Assembly: GCA_900550055.1 (NCBI GenBank)
Contig: URQU01000010.1
Location: 1 to 51,990 of the forward strand
Source: an uncultured Coriobacteriaceae bacterium
GTDB taxonomy: Bacteria > Actinomycetota > Coriobacteriia > Coriobacteriales > Eggerthellaceae
DNA length: 51,990 nt
Direction of reading: 5' to 3'
Shown: one piece after another, positions 24,584 through 33,887 of the stretch
Numbering within the stretch: the stretch's first letter is position 1
Layout of the letters: every line of letters starts with the position of its first letter
Position numbers and translations under genes: made by a program
Notes under the pieces: generated by a model
Databases searched by the model: none
Seen by the model: the letters and a program-made list of their open reading frames with translations, nothing else
Told to the model about the DNA's origin: nothing

Positions 24584-27500
24584 CTATGCTTGTCGTCCTA
24601 GCAGTTCCGTTACCTTTCGCTGAAGATCGGCTCCTATTACGGCGTTGCCTCCGAGCAAGTATGCCTGGCCTACATTGGGGGCATGCGAAGTCAGAAACGC
24701 AGGAGCGCCTTGGGAGTCCGATCCGTCTATGGCAGTGGAGTCGACATCGCCAAAGGCGGGGTTGTCGTTTGCCAGCAACATCACGCCGCCGGCTTTGCCG
24801 GCGAGTGCTGCGCCGGCAAGTGCGTCAACGCCCTTGGGCGCTGGGGCTCCGGAGGCGATGCATACCGTATTCGCCGAAAGCAGATCGTTGTTAACCATAT
24901 AGGTTGCGATTTGATTTGATGTGTCGTAGCCGTCTTCGCCGGAGATGCGCACAACGCGATCTTCGCCGAATACGTCCTCGACAGAGCTTTTTGGCACCGC
25001 GCCCGGGCCACCGGGCACATAAATAGTTCCCTTCTGATTTTCGATGGCTTCGCGTGCGGCGGAGGGCAGCTCGCGCTCATTGCCGTTTGTTTCCAAGAAG
25101 ATGGGCACCTTGTATTTATAGGCGAAGCTGCTGATGGACAGGGCGTCTTGGAAGTTGGATGACATGGCTACGATGGCGTCTCCGTTTGGATTGCCACCGT
25201 GTTCGGTAATCATTTTCGCGCAAGCTGCGGACGTGTCCCAGCTTTCGTTGCCGAATATGCGGTCGATAACCTGGCAGCCGATCGCTTCCAGTTCGGATTC
25301 CAAGTTGCCGGGGATGGCGCCTTTGCCGCCGATGATATAAGCCTTCTTAGCGCCAAGGACTTTGACTGCGTCGGCAGCCGCATTCGAAAGACCGTTTCGG
25401 TCGGTGAGCACGATCGGAGCCTCCAATGCGCCAGCAAGACCTGTGGCGCTCATCGCGTCGGCGAAGTCGTCATCGCGTGCAATCACAACCCATTCGCTGC
25501 CTTCGGGGAATGCCGCTTGTGCGATTTTTGCTGATGTGTCGGCTGCTTCATCGCCTGCAACACGGATGGCGCTGCTCTCAGTGCCGGGATTGTCGGGCTT
25601 GGAGTCGGTTTGCTTTGCGATTTCGAATTCGTACTCGAGCACACCGCAGTATCTGCCTGCGCCGGTAATGGTCAGCATGGCCGTGCCGGGTTCGGTATTG
25701 TCTTTGTATTCGACGGTATAGTCACGGCCTTCTGCCAAATCGGTGACTACCTTCTTCATGATGGGCTGGCCGGTATAGGTTTCTTTGGACGCGTCGATTG
25801 CGAAGTCCTTGGCGTTAAGCGTTAGCTGCGATACGTATGTAGCGGAGGTGCTGGCAGGAACGCTTGCTGGCGTGTAGGTTGCGCCGCTCTCGATATCGAC
25901 CCAAGATCCCGTTGCGTCCGCGTTGCTAGAGCCGGCTCGCGGAAACGGGTTGGCTTGGAAATGTTCGCCAACCGAGATTTTCTCAAGAGAATCGCAGCCA
26001 TTGAACATCAACGTTGCGGCGTCTGAGTCCTTAACCTGAGATGTGTCCCAATCGGGCAACGCTAGGGATTGCAGCGAGGAGCATCCCTCGAACAAGCCGA
26101 CGCCTACGCCCATTGGCCCTACTACTTCTTCCAAGGTAGGAGGATGCGGCGCATAGTCGTAATCGGCTTTATATCGACAGTTTAAGTTGCTGATCGTTTG
26201 CGAACCCAATCCGGTCAAATCCAGGTTTGTAAGCGACTTGCAACCGTAGAACATGCCGCCAACGCTGGTTGCTTTGGGGAGGCAGCCGCTTGGCGCTGTG
26301 ACGTTGCTTAGCGATTCGCACATCGAGAACATGCCGCTGATATCGGTTGCATTGGGTGCATTAATGCTAGACAGGTCGAGGCTTTTCAGCGATGAGCAGT
26401 CAAGGAATAGCCCGGTGAGCCAAAGGCAGCTATCCATAGGCTTGCTAGGCAGTTTCACGCTTTCAAGCGAGCTGCATCCAGCGAAGCAGTATTTTAGGTC
26501 CTCAGTGTTCGAAAGGTCCCAATTGGAGAGGTCGACCGTCTTCAGGGACCTGCATCCTGCAAAGATGCCCGCATCAAAGCCAGGTCCGGCCGATCCGTAA
26601 GAGTAAAGGCCGAAAGCTGAGGTCACCTTCGAGGTGTCAAGAGATGAAACGTTGATGGACTCAAGCGAGGTGCAATTGGCGAACATGCCTCCAATGCTGG
26701 TAACGTTTGAGGTATCGAACCCGGTCAGGTCAAGGGTACGAAGCGATGTGCAGTTAGTGAACATGTGCTTCGTGCTTTTGTTGCTAGGCGCACTGGATTT
26801 GGGAAGCGAAACCGTTTCCAAGCTAGTGCAGTTAGCAAGGATTCTATCTAGGTAGCTGACTTTTGAGATATCGAATCCGGATAGATCGATTTCCTTAAGG
26901 GATCTGCACCCATCAAAGGCAAATCCCATTTCCGTGACATTAGTGGTGTCAAAGCCCCTTAGATTGATGCTCGGCAATGAGCTGCAGCCAAAAAACATCG
27001 ACTTCATTCTGGTTAAACTGCGCGTATCCCATTTCACATCGCCAATCGTAGTTAGGCTGGAGCAGCCGTAAAACATGTAGTTCATGCTTGTGACGTTTGA
27101 AGTATCAAGCTTGCTGATGTCGAGCGCCTTCAGCGATGTGCATCCGTCAAACATGCTATCCATGCTTGTGGCACGCGATGTGTCAAGGCCGGACAAATCA
27201 ACAGACTGCAAGGAGCTTGCGCCCTTAAATAAATTGCTGCATGCTTCCCCTATTGCGGAGACCCCGTTTTCGAATGTTGCAGAGGTGATGGACGGTAGGT
27301 AGTCTTTCCAGGGGGCATCCCAATAATTACCGTTTAGAGAGCCAGGTTCGATTACCGGTCCGTTTTCGGCGGATGCCGGCCTAATCGTCAAATCGCCGTT
27401 CGAGATACGCCATTCACAGCCGCTCCATCGGCTCCAACCCACGTTTGCGGGCAACTCTTCTGCAAGCTGGGGGTCGTCTTCAGGCTGAGGTGCGACCTCG

Positions 27501-27595
27501 TTCGCCATTGCGGGCACAACAGGGCACAATGATGCAGCTAGCGTAATCGTTAGCACGGTCTTCGATGCCTTGATTGTAGGGCGGGGGACAACCAT
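24584..27595 (-). CDS. CWB2 surface protein with BspA-type (DUF285) leucine-rich repeats
   Basis: 1003 residues. A signal peptide precedes about 18 repeats of the lipoprotein-17/DUF285 (BspA) type, consensus LDLSGFDTSNVTSMxxMFxxCxSL (about 90-590), then an Ig-like beta domain (about 595-672; YTGQPIMKKV, YTVEYKDNTEPGTA, ITGAGRYCGV). Three CWB2 repeats follow (about 682-1003). BspA-like LRR proteins in gut and oral bacteria are linked to adhesion and host or matrix binding; the ligand here is unknown. AAAGAGG precedes the ATG. It is divergent from a close paralogue at 28.1-31.0 kb, with an IS-end relic between them. Confidence 0.92.
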   Translation of the reverse strand: MVVPRPTIKASKTVLTITLAASLCPVVPAMANEVAPQPEDDPQLAEELPANVGWSRWSGCEWRISNGDLTIRPASAENGPVIEPGSLNGNYWDAPWKDYLPSITSATFENGVSAIGEACSNLFKGASSLQSVDLSGLDTSRATSMDSMFDGCTSLKALDISKLDTSNVTSMNYMFYGCSSLTTIGDVKWDTRSLTRMKSMFFGCSSLPSINLRGFDTTNVTEMGFAFDGCRSLKEIDLSGFDISKVSYLDRILANCTSLETVSLPKSSAPSNKSTKHMFTNCTSLRTLDLTGFDTSNVTSIGGMFANCTSLESINVSSLDTSKVTSAFGLYSYGSAGPGFDAGIFAGCRSLKTVDLSNWDLSNTEDLKYCFAGCSSLESVKLPSKPMDSCLWLTGLFLDCSSLKSLDLSSINAPNATDISGMFSMCESLSNVTAPSGCLPKATSVGGMFYGCKSLTNLDLTGLGSQTISNLNCRYKADYDYAPHPPTLEEVVGPMGVGVGLFEGCSSLQSLALPDWDTSQVKDSDAATLMFNGCDSLEKISVGEHFQANPFPRAGSSNADATGSWVDIESGATYTPASVPASTSATYVSQLTLNAKDFAIDASKETYTGQPIMKKVVTDLAEGRDYTVEYKDNTEPGTAMLTITGAGRYCGVLEYEFEIAKQTDSKPDNPGTESSAIRVAGDEAADTSAKIAQAAFPEGSEWVVIARDDDFADAMSATGLAGALEAPIVLTDRNGLSNAAADAVKVLGAKKAYIIGGKGAIPGNLESELEAIGCQVIDRIFGNESWDTSAACAKMITEHGGNPNGDAIVAMSSNFQDALSISSFAYKYKVPIFLETNGNERELPSAAREAIENQKGTIYVPGGPGAVPKSSVEDVFGEDRVVRISGEDGYDTSNQIATYMVNNDLLSANTVCIASGAPAPKGVDALAGAALAGKAGGVMLLANDNPAFGDVDSTAIDGSDSQGAPAFLTSHAPNVGQAYLLGGNAVIGADLQRKVTELLGRQA

Positions 27596-28127
27596 GATTA
27601 CCTCTTTCTTGTAGGAATCGGCATTGGGCTATTTATACACTACTATCGCGCAAGCCGCCGGTTGTTTCGGCAGCGGATGTCACAACCGCATCAGGATAAT
27701 GCCCGAACGATCTAATCGTCTATCTTGTCGATGGCGAAACGCCCCTAAATGAAGAAGCGGTAAATTGGTTTTGGGTAGGGGGGTGCGGAAGTTTCTTTGT
27801 ACCGGCTATGCGGCCAGTGTGGATGCTGTCGTCTTTCCGTACGAAAGTGCTCATGCTGCTAGAATCAGCATCCTGAAGATAGCCAATAGGTTGTTGGGCA
27901 TGCCGTTCCCGTGATTACTGAAACGTTTGCAACGTGGCGTCTGAAGACTGTTGTAATGGGGCAATGTCGCCATCGCGCCGTTTCGCTGCGTGAACGTTAA
28001 ATTGGCGCTTCAAGTGGCGAAACAGCTTTCCAGCTACCGAAAACTCGGGCTTTTCGGCTATCGTTCGCCGGCTTTTCGAATAGCCTCAAAAACCGTGTGC
28101 GTGAATGCAAGGGAAAGGTGGTTTGGT
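27596..28127. promoter_or_regulatory. Divergent promoter region between two LRR-CWB2 paralogues
   Basis: About 530 bases with no supported gene. TATAAA on the minus strand (about 27635-27640) may be a -10 for the leftward gene. An IS-end relic sits at about 27776-27850. A small hairpin CCGAAAA / TTTTCGG lies near 28037-28057 in the leader of the rightward gene. An in-frame extension of the rightward gene to 27990 has no signal-like character and is not used. Confidence 0.4.
27776..27850 (-). mobile_element. Decayed IS end related to the relic at 13.2 kb
   Basis: GGGGGGTGCGGA, then TTTGTACCGGCTATGCGGCC, resembles GGGGGGACGCGGAC, then TTGGACCGGCTATGCAGCC, of the 13.2-kb relic. In the matching minus-strand frame it ends LAA-stop like that transposase. 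Only about 70 bases are recognisable, so it is a fragment. Confidence 0.5.
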
Positions 28128-31049
28128 ATGGGTGATGGTCGATTTAGCCGCGCCGGGCGAGTGATGGTTGCAGCGTCGCTTGCCGTTTCGCTTTGTCCGG
28201 TTGCTCAGGTTTCTGCTTTTGCGGAAGGGCAGGAGCCGGGGCAAGCCGATGGCGCCGACCTTGAGCTGTATGCTAGCTCTGCTGCTCCGTTGGGCGTTTG
28301 GTACGAGTTCGGAACATGCGAGTGGTCTGTCGACGAGAACTATTGTCTGGTCGTTCGTCCGTCTAATGGCGCGCAGACCGGCACGCTTGCTGCGTGGGGC
28401 AGTGATTGCGATGCCAAGGTGGCTCCTTGGTATCGCTATAAGAAGGTGATGAAGAGCGTCCGTTTCGAGGGAACGGTAAAAGCTACGGTTGCCAATGGGA
28501 TGTTTAGCTATTCGGCAGCGCTTGAAACGGTCGACCTTAACGGCCTTGATACGTCGGAGGTAAAGGACTTCAGTGGCTTCCTTGCGGATTGCCCAAGCTT
28601 GACGTCGGTCGATCTTTCCATGCTTGATTTTTCGAGCGCGGAGAAAATTACCACGATGTTTTCCGGAAATGCATCGTTGAAAAGCATCGATATGTCCGGC
28701 ATATCCGCGCCGAGAGTCACGAGCATGTTCTCGATGTTCGCGATGCTCGACAGCTTGGAGTCGGTTGACTTGTCGGGTTTCAAGGCGCCGCAGCTGACCG
28801 ATCTTACCGGCATGTTCTCGATGTGCGGCCAGTTGAAGCAGGTTGATCTTTCGGGTTTCGAAACTTCGAAGGTAACGTCGTTGGAGCAGATGTTCAACAT
28901 GTGCTCATCGATTGAGACCATTGACCTTTCCGGTTTCGACACATCGAACGTGACCAGCATGCTCATGATGTTCGCCCGCTGCGAAAGCTTGAAAAACGTC
29001 AACCTGACAAGCTTTAATACGTCGAGGGTTCAAACCTTCGAGCGTATGTTTCAGCTGTGTACCAGCTTGGAATCGGTCGATGTGTCAAACTTCGACACCT
29101 CGGGCGCGGAAGACCTTGGTTGCATGTTCCAGCTGTGCACCAGCTTGAAATCGGTTGATGTTTCCGGGTTCGACACATCGAACGTACGGTATTTCAATGG
29201 GATGTTCCATCGTTGCGACAGCTTGACTTCGCTTGACGTTTCACATTTCGACACTTCGAAAGGGGTGTCGTTCACAGGCATGTTCAACGCCTGCGCGGGT
29301 TTGAGGACGCTTGATGTTACGAATTTCGACACCTCTTCTGCGAAGGAGTTGGCGAGCGTATTCAAGAACTGCGCTTCGCTTGAGGCCCTCGACTTGTCGT
29401 CGTTCGATACCTCGGTTGCTGAGGATACCGAATTTTTCCTGCTTGGCTGCGACTCTCTTCGCGCCATCACGGTGGGACCGAAGTTCGCGATTGCCGAGTT
29501 CCCGAATCCGGCGGGCGACCCCGATGGAAAGTGGGTCGACGCCAAGACCGGCGCGGAGTATTCGACCAACGAGATTCCCGCGAACAAGGCCGCGACGTAT
29601 AACGCGAAGGCGAACATCAACGCCAATATGTTCCAGCTTGAAGCCGACGAGTTTATCTATACGGGGTCTGCCATCAAGCCGAAGGTGTCCTCTTCTCTTC
29701 CCGAAGGCTCGTATAGCGTGACATACGACAACAACGTCGATGCCGGCGCGGCCGTGGTGAGGATAACGGGCACGGGGGCGTATCCCGGCACGTGCGAGAT
29801 TCCGTTCACGATTTCGCCGGCCGATATCGCGGCGACGGACGTTGAGGTTTCGCAGCTTTTGGCCGACGAGCCGAGCAGCCCTGCGACGAAGTTGACGTTC
29901 AACGGGAAGACGCTGCAGGAGGGTGTTGACTATTGCGTGTCGTATGCGGGCGGCGATGTCCCCGGACCGGCGGTTGCAACTATCGAAGGCCTTGGTAATT
30001 TTTCGGGAACGATTGCGAAGAGCTTCACCGTCGAGAAAGATGTCGTGTACCGCCTTGCCGGCGAGGAAGCGGCCGATACTGCGGCGCTGATCGGGCGCGC
30101 GGCGGTGCAGGGCGGTAGCAGCGAGTATGTCGTGATCGCACGTGATGATGACTTCGCGGACGCTATGAGCGCCACGGGCCTTGCCGGCCAGTTGAACGCG
30201 CCTATCGTGCTGACGAATCGCTACAGCCTTTCGCCCGTTGCTGCCGATGCGATTCAGCAGATTGGTGCCAAGAAGGCGTACGTGATCGGCGGTACCGGGG
30301 CAATTCCGGCCGATTTGGAAAGCCAGCTGAAAAAGGCTGGTTGCACGGTCGAAGAGCGCGTGTTCGGCGAGGCGGCGTGCGATACGTCCGTTGCGTGTGC
30401 GCAGAAGATCAAGGCGCTCGGTGGCAGCTGCGATTTCGCGGTGATTGCGTATGGGCAGAATTTCCAGGACGCGCTTTCGATGAGCTCGTTCGCGTATGCC
30501 CACAAGGCCCCCATCTTCCTGCAGACCGATGGCGATACCAGCAAAGACCGGCATCTGACGGCTGAGGCGTTGTCGCTTTTGACGGGTTCTGGTGCGTATG
30601 CCGCTGCGAGCGTTTTCGTTGCGGGCGGGCATGGCGCGGTGTCGGAGGAGTCGGCCGAGGGGGCAATCGGCGGTTTGCGCGGAGGCGCTCGTTTGGCGGG
30701 CGAAACAGGGTACGACACGTCCAACCAGATTGCCCATTACCTGGTTGAGAAAGGCCTGCTGAGCGCCGCGAATCCGTGCGTTGCCAACGGCGCTCCGGAC
30801 CCAAAGGGCCTTGATGCCCTTGCGGGTGCTGCGCTTGCGGGCAAGGCCGGTAGCGTCATTTTGCTGACGAATCAGCGTGCTGACCTGGGCGATTCCGAGA
30901 ACGACTGCACAATCAAGGGGACGGATTCCAACGGAGACGTTGCGTTTCTTACAAAGTACGCCGGAGCAGTGCAAGACGTTGCGATTCTTGGCGGCACGTA
31001 TGTCATGCCTTCGAGTGTAAGTAGCGAAATCAAGGACGTGCTGCGATAG
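28128..31049 (+). CDS. CWB2 surface protein with BspA-type LRRs and two Ig-like domains
   Basis: 973 residues. A signal peptide (to about AFA-EG) is followed by DUF285/BspA-type repeats (about 120-450; consensus VDLSGFDTSNVTSM...MFxxCxSLxxV). Two beta domains come next (FIYTGSAIKPKV with SVTYDNNVDAGAA, and KLTFNGKTLQEGVDY with ATIEGLGNFSG), then three CWB2 repeats (about 650-973). The start at 28128 is chosen for AAGGTGG six bases upstream and for the signal peptide. It is a paralogue of the divergent gene to its left but has one more Ig-like domain. It ends in a hairpin terminator. A role in adhesion is inferred from the BspA family. Confidence 0.92.
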   Translation: MGDGRFSRAGRVMVAASLAVSLCPVAQVSAFAEGQEPGQADGADLELYASSAAPLGVWYEFGTCEWSVDENYCLVVRPSNGAQTGTLAAWGSDCDAKVAPWYRYKKVMKSVRFEGTVKATVANGMFSYSAALETVDLNGLDTSEVKDFSGFLADCPSLTSVDLSMLDFSSAEKITTMFSGNASLKSIDMSGISAPRVTSMFSMFAMLDSLESVDLSGFKAPQLTDLTGMFSMCGQLKQVDLSGFETSKVTSLEQMFNMCSSIETIDLSGFDTSNVTSMLMMFARCESLKNVNLTSFNTSRVQTFERMFQLCTSLESVDVSNFDTSGAEDLGCMFQLCTSLKSVDVSGFDTSNVRYFNGMFHRCDSLTSLDVSHFDTSKGVSFTGMFNACAGLRTLDVTNFDTSSAKELASVFKNCASLEALDLSSFDTSVAEDTEFFLLGCDSLRAITVGPKFAIAEFPNPAGDPDGKWVDAKTGAEYSTNEIPANKAATYNAKANINANMFQLEADEFIYTGSAIKPKVSSSLPEGSYSVTYDNNVDAGAAVVRITGTGAYPGTCEIPFTISPADIAATDVEVSQLLADEPSSPATKLTFNGKTLQEGVDYCVSYAGGDVPGPAVATIEGLGNFSGTIAKSFTVEKDVVYRLAGEEAADTAALIGRAAVQGGSSEYVVIARDDDFADAMSATGLAGQLNAPIVLTNRYSLSPVAADAIQQIGAKKAYVIGGTGAIPADLESQLKKAGCTVEERVFGEAACDTSVACAQKIKALGGSCDFAVIAYGQNFQDALSMSSFAYAHKAPIFLQTDGDTSKDRHLTAEALSLLTGSGAYAAASVFVAGGHGAVSEESAEGAIGGLRGGARLAGETGYDTSNQIAHYLVEKGLLSAANPCVANGAPDPKGLDALAGAALAGKAGSVILLTNQRADLGDSENDCTIKGTDSNGDVAFLTKYAGAVQDVAILGGTYVMPSSVSSEIKDVLR

Positions 31050-31078
31050 CTGCGCTTGCATCTAACATCAAGCTTAAA

Positions 31079-31125
31079 GAAGGCGAACCCGGTTGCCCAA
31101 AAGGGCGCGGGTTCGCCTTCGGTTT
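31079..31125 (+). terminator. Terminator of the rightward LRR-CWB2 gene
   Basis: A 13-bp stem GAAGGCGAACCCG / CGGGTTCGCCTTC (31079-31091 with 31108-31120), followed by GGTTTCG. Confidence 0.75.
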
Positions 31126-31295
31126 CGAAATTGAAGGAAACGTGCCGAAAATTTGCCCTTCCCGCTCCACCTAGCCGGACCGATTCAGTCCAACTATTTG
31201 TTCGCATCCCGGGCACAGGCGCATCGCCATTTTCTTTCAGTGGCACGCATGCGCCCGTTGCTACCGGATATCGCTCTGGTCAAGATTAGCCGTCC

Positions 31296-31326
31296 GCGAG
31301 GTTAAACGCGGCCCGTTTAACCTCGC
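31296..31326. terminator. Inverted repeat overlapping the GT2-GT4 stop codon
   Basis: GCGAGGTTAAACG / CGTTTAACCTCGC (31296-31308 with 31314-31326). The right arm contains the stop codon of the minus-strand glycosyltransferase, and the left arm supplies a mirror TTAA. There is no T-run, so termination is only likely. Confidence 0.5.
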
Positions 31327-33719
31327 AGTCCCCGCAGCTTGTCCTTCAGTGTGCAGGGGATGGCCATGATGGCCTTGCCAACTTTGTAGCTGGTGGAGCT
31401 TGCTAGCTCGCCTGCTTCTGCGGCCTTCTGCTCGGCGTTGTGGACGGCTTCATCGCGTTCTCGCTGCAGGCGCTCGATTTCGCCGTGTAGCCAGTTGATC
31501 TCCTCGGCTTGCTTGGTGTGCGCCAGGTCCATCGCATGGGCGAACACGTCTGTCGGCGTCCATGTGCCCACGTCTTCGTGTGCATCAGCGCCCGCACCCG
31601 CTGGCGCGGCGAAAATCTTGCGCCACGCTCCCTCATAGTCGTAGGCGCACAGCTCATGTGCATGGGAGAACGCGGCGTCGCCGGCAGCTTGCAGGCGCTC
31701 TTTATTCGCGAACAGGTCGCAAATCGCCCACGCTGCGGCTTTCGCGTCCCCTTGCGGCACGGCGCGGATTCCTCGTTCGCCTTCGACGAGCGACAGATAG
31801 GGCAGCTCGTACATCACGCAGGGAACCCCCGCGGCTTTGCTTTCGGCCAACGTCAGGCAATAGCCTTCGTACTTCGACGTTAGCAGATATACGCTGGCAT
31901 TCCGCAGATATGGCGCCACGTCAACCACTTCACCAACGAACTCGACGCAGTCCTCCAACTCCAGTTCAGCTACCATGTCGCGAATGGTCTTCGCTGAAAC
32001 GGGGTCGTTGTCTGCGCCTACGAACTGCAGCGTGGCATCAGGCACCACCTGGCGCACGTAGGCCAGCACGCGCAGCGCCTCGGTGGGCTTCTTGTCGTGC
32101 AGCGAAAGGCGTCCAACCCACACGATGCGATGGTCCTCCAGTGTTGCACGCCCATCGCGATCCGGTGCCAGCGTCAGCGGGTTTTGCACCATCCATGTGT
32201 TGGGGTTGATGGCGCTCCAATATTCCCGGTCGGTGCGGTTGAGCGTGATGATGCCGTCGGCGTACTGGTAAGCGGCGCACAGCACGGTTTCCAAATAGTG
32301 ATCTTCCGCGTAAATCGACAAGAACGTGCTGTGCGTGTGCACCAAAAACCGCACGCCCAGGCTTTTCAGCAGCAGCATATCCCACGGCAAGATGGGGCTG
32401 ATCCATTGGCAGTACACCATGGTGTCGATGCGGTGCGCTTCCACGGCGCTTGCCAGCGCTTTCGCGCGCGCAAGGTAGTTCTCGCGCGTGGTTTCGCGGA
32501 AGTCGGGCAGCACCACGCGTTCAAGGCCGGCGGGCAGGGGGTAGTCGCCGTCGTCGGTGGGCTCGTCGGTGAACAGCACCACCTCGTAGCCCATGGCCGT
32601 CCACAGGTTCGCAAGCTTGGTGGTGACCATTTCAGCTCCGCCGGTGTGCAGGCGGTAATGGTACAACCCGATGCGCTTGCTTGCTAGCGCAGCCGCTGGC
32701 GTAGAGGTGCGCGGGTCCAGGCTTTTCAGGCACTCGTGCGGCTTGTCCCAGCAGCGCTGCGCCAGGCGCGCAACCACGTCAGCGGCGCCCCAGTGCTCGC
32801 ATAGCAGTTGGAAGCATCGCGGCCGGTCCGCTGCGCGCATACCTTCGAACAGCTTGATAACGTTCCCGTCCAGGTGTTCGCGCCTCACCGTTTCGAAATC
32901 CTCGCGGTACGCGTGCCCATCAGGCATGGCGGTCAAAAATGCGTGGATGCACCCCATGGCGCCGGCGTAGTTGCACAGCTGCTCGAAATGCCCCAGGTCA
33001 AGTGTGCGCTCGATGGCCTTCGAGCCACCGATATCGATGTTGTAACGGTATCCGCGAAACTCAGGCAAGCCCTTGTAGCTTTGCGCGAAGTACGTGGCGA
33101 TGAAGCAGATGCATGCATCCTCGGCCAGCGTCAGCGATTGTGCGGGGATGTACTCGATAGCGCGTTTGAGAATGCTGGCGCGGAACAGTTTGCCGCACAT
33201 GCTCCACGGTGCGCGGCGCTGGCGGAAGATCAGGTGCGTGATGTCGGCGCCGAAGCACGTATCGCTTGGCGGCTGGCAGTAGTGCTCGGTGAACGCACGG
33301 TCGTCGTCGAACCTGGGCTGCGTGTAGCGGATATCGAACCCGAACTGCACGATGTCGTAAGCGCGCCCGTTGGCGTCGCGCTGTGCGAAGCAGGTCTCGA
33401 TTGTGCGCGTATCGATGGTATCGTCTGCATCAACGAACAAGCAGAACGCGCCACGCGCCGCTTGGATGCCCGTTCGCCGCGCTTCAAGGCGCCCCTTGTT
33501 GCCGTCATGCGCCACCAAACGAACGCGGCTGTCTTCTTGCGCCAACTTTGCCGTGACGGTTTGCATCGCGTCGGTGGACCCATCATCGACCACGATGACC
33601 TCGAGCGTGCCGCATGTCTGTCTCAAGGCGCTCTCGATAGCTGTTCGTATGGTTGCCTCGGCGTTGTAAGCAGGAATGATGATCGATACTATGTCGTGTT
33701 CGCAAGGGCTTGCCTGCAT
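31317..33719 (-). CDS. Bifunctional GT2-GT4 glycosyltransferase
   Basis: 800 residues. The N-terminal GT2 (GT-A) domain (about 8-230) starts VSIIIPAYNAEATIRTAIES and has VVDDGSTD and VDADDTID (metal-binding DxD). The C-terminal GT4 (GT-B) domain (about 350-690) has YRLHTGGAEMV, VWVGRLSLHDKKP and the E-x7-E signature region SKYEGYCLTLAESKAAGVP. The last 70 residues are a coiled coil (INWLHGEIERLQRERDEAV) with a basic tail. There is no signal peptide, so it is cytosolic. It probably adds two sugars in sequence during synthesis of a wall polymer (inference). It is divergent from the ABC exporter operon. GAAGGAG lies before the ATG. Confidence 0.88.
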   Translation of the reverse strand: MQASPCEHDIVSIIIPAYNAEATIRTAIESALRQTCGTLEVIVVDDGSTDAMQTVTAKLAQEDSRVRLVAHDGNKGRLEARRTGIQAARGAFCLFVDADDTIDTRTIETCFAQRDANGRAYDIVQFGFDIRYTQPRFDDDRAFTEHYCQPPSDTCFGADITHLIFRQRRAPWSMCGKLFRASILKRAIEYIPAQSLTLAEDACICFIATYFAQSYKGLPEFRGYRYNIDIGGSKAIERTLDLGHFEQLCNYAGAMGCIHAFLTAMPDGHAYREDFETVRREHLDGNVIKLFEGMRAADRPRCFQLLCEHWGAADVVARLAQRCWDKPHECLKSLDPRTSTPAAALASKRIGLYHYRLHTGGAEMVTTKLANLWTAMGYEVVLFTDEPTDDGDYPLPAGLERVVLPDFRETTRENYLARAKALASAVEAHRIDTMVYCQWISPILPWDMLLLKSLGVRFLVHTHSTFLSIYAEDHYLETVLCAAYQYADGIITLNRTDREYWSAINPNTWMVQNPLTLAPDRDGRATLEDHRIVWVGRLSLHDKKPTEALRVLAYVRQVVPDATLQFVGADNDPVSAKTIRDMVAELELEDCVEFVGEVVDVAPYLRNASVYLLTSKYEGYCLTLAESKAAGVPCVMYELPYLSLVEGERGIRAVPQGDAKAAAWAICDLFANKERLQAAGDAAFSHAHELCAYDYEGAWRKIFAAPAGAGADAHEDVGTWTPTDVFAHAMDLAHTKQAEEINWLHGEIERLQRERDEAVHNAEQKAAEAGELASSTSYKVGKAIMAIPCTLKDKLRGLRG

Positions 33720-33887
33720 GCGCGCTCCTTCGTTTCCGCGGGCGTTTTCCGGCTCTTTTCGCCCTCTATTCTAGCCGTATGCAACTGTGATGCCGTTCTG
33801 AGGTTTTGATGCGACAAAGACTGCATGCGTGCCGTAAGGTATCATAGGGCAGTCAAACTTGCATTTACGTTTCTTGATAGGGGCGAT
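33720..33887. promoter_or_regulatory. Divergent promoter region of the GT2-GT4 gene and ABC exporter operon
   Basis: 168 bases. TATCAT (33840-33845) could be a -10 for the rightward operon, but no -35 at normal spacing is evident. GATAGGGG (about 33877-33884) is the ribosome binding site of the permease. Confidence 0.35.

Noticed and set aside
26250..27250. CRISPR-like array
   Set aside because: The regular repeats here encode LRR protein units of variable sequence inside a long frame. There are no identical repeats separated by unique spacers.
29241..31061. 606-codon minus-strand open frame across an LRR-CWB2 gene
   Set aside because: Shadow of the GC-biased CWB2 coding strand: Arg/His-rich, no motifs.
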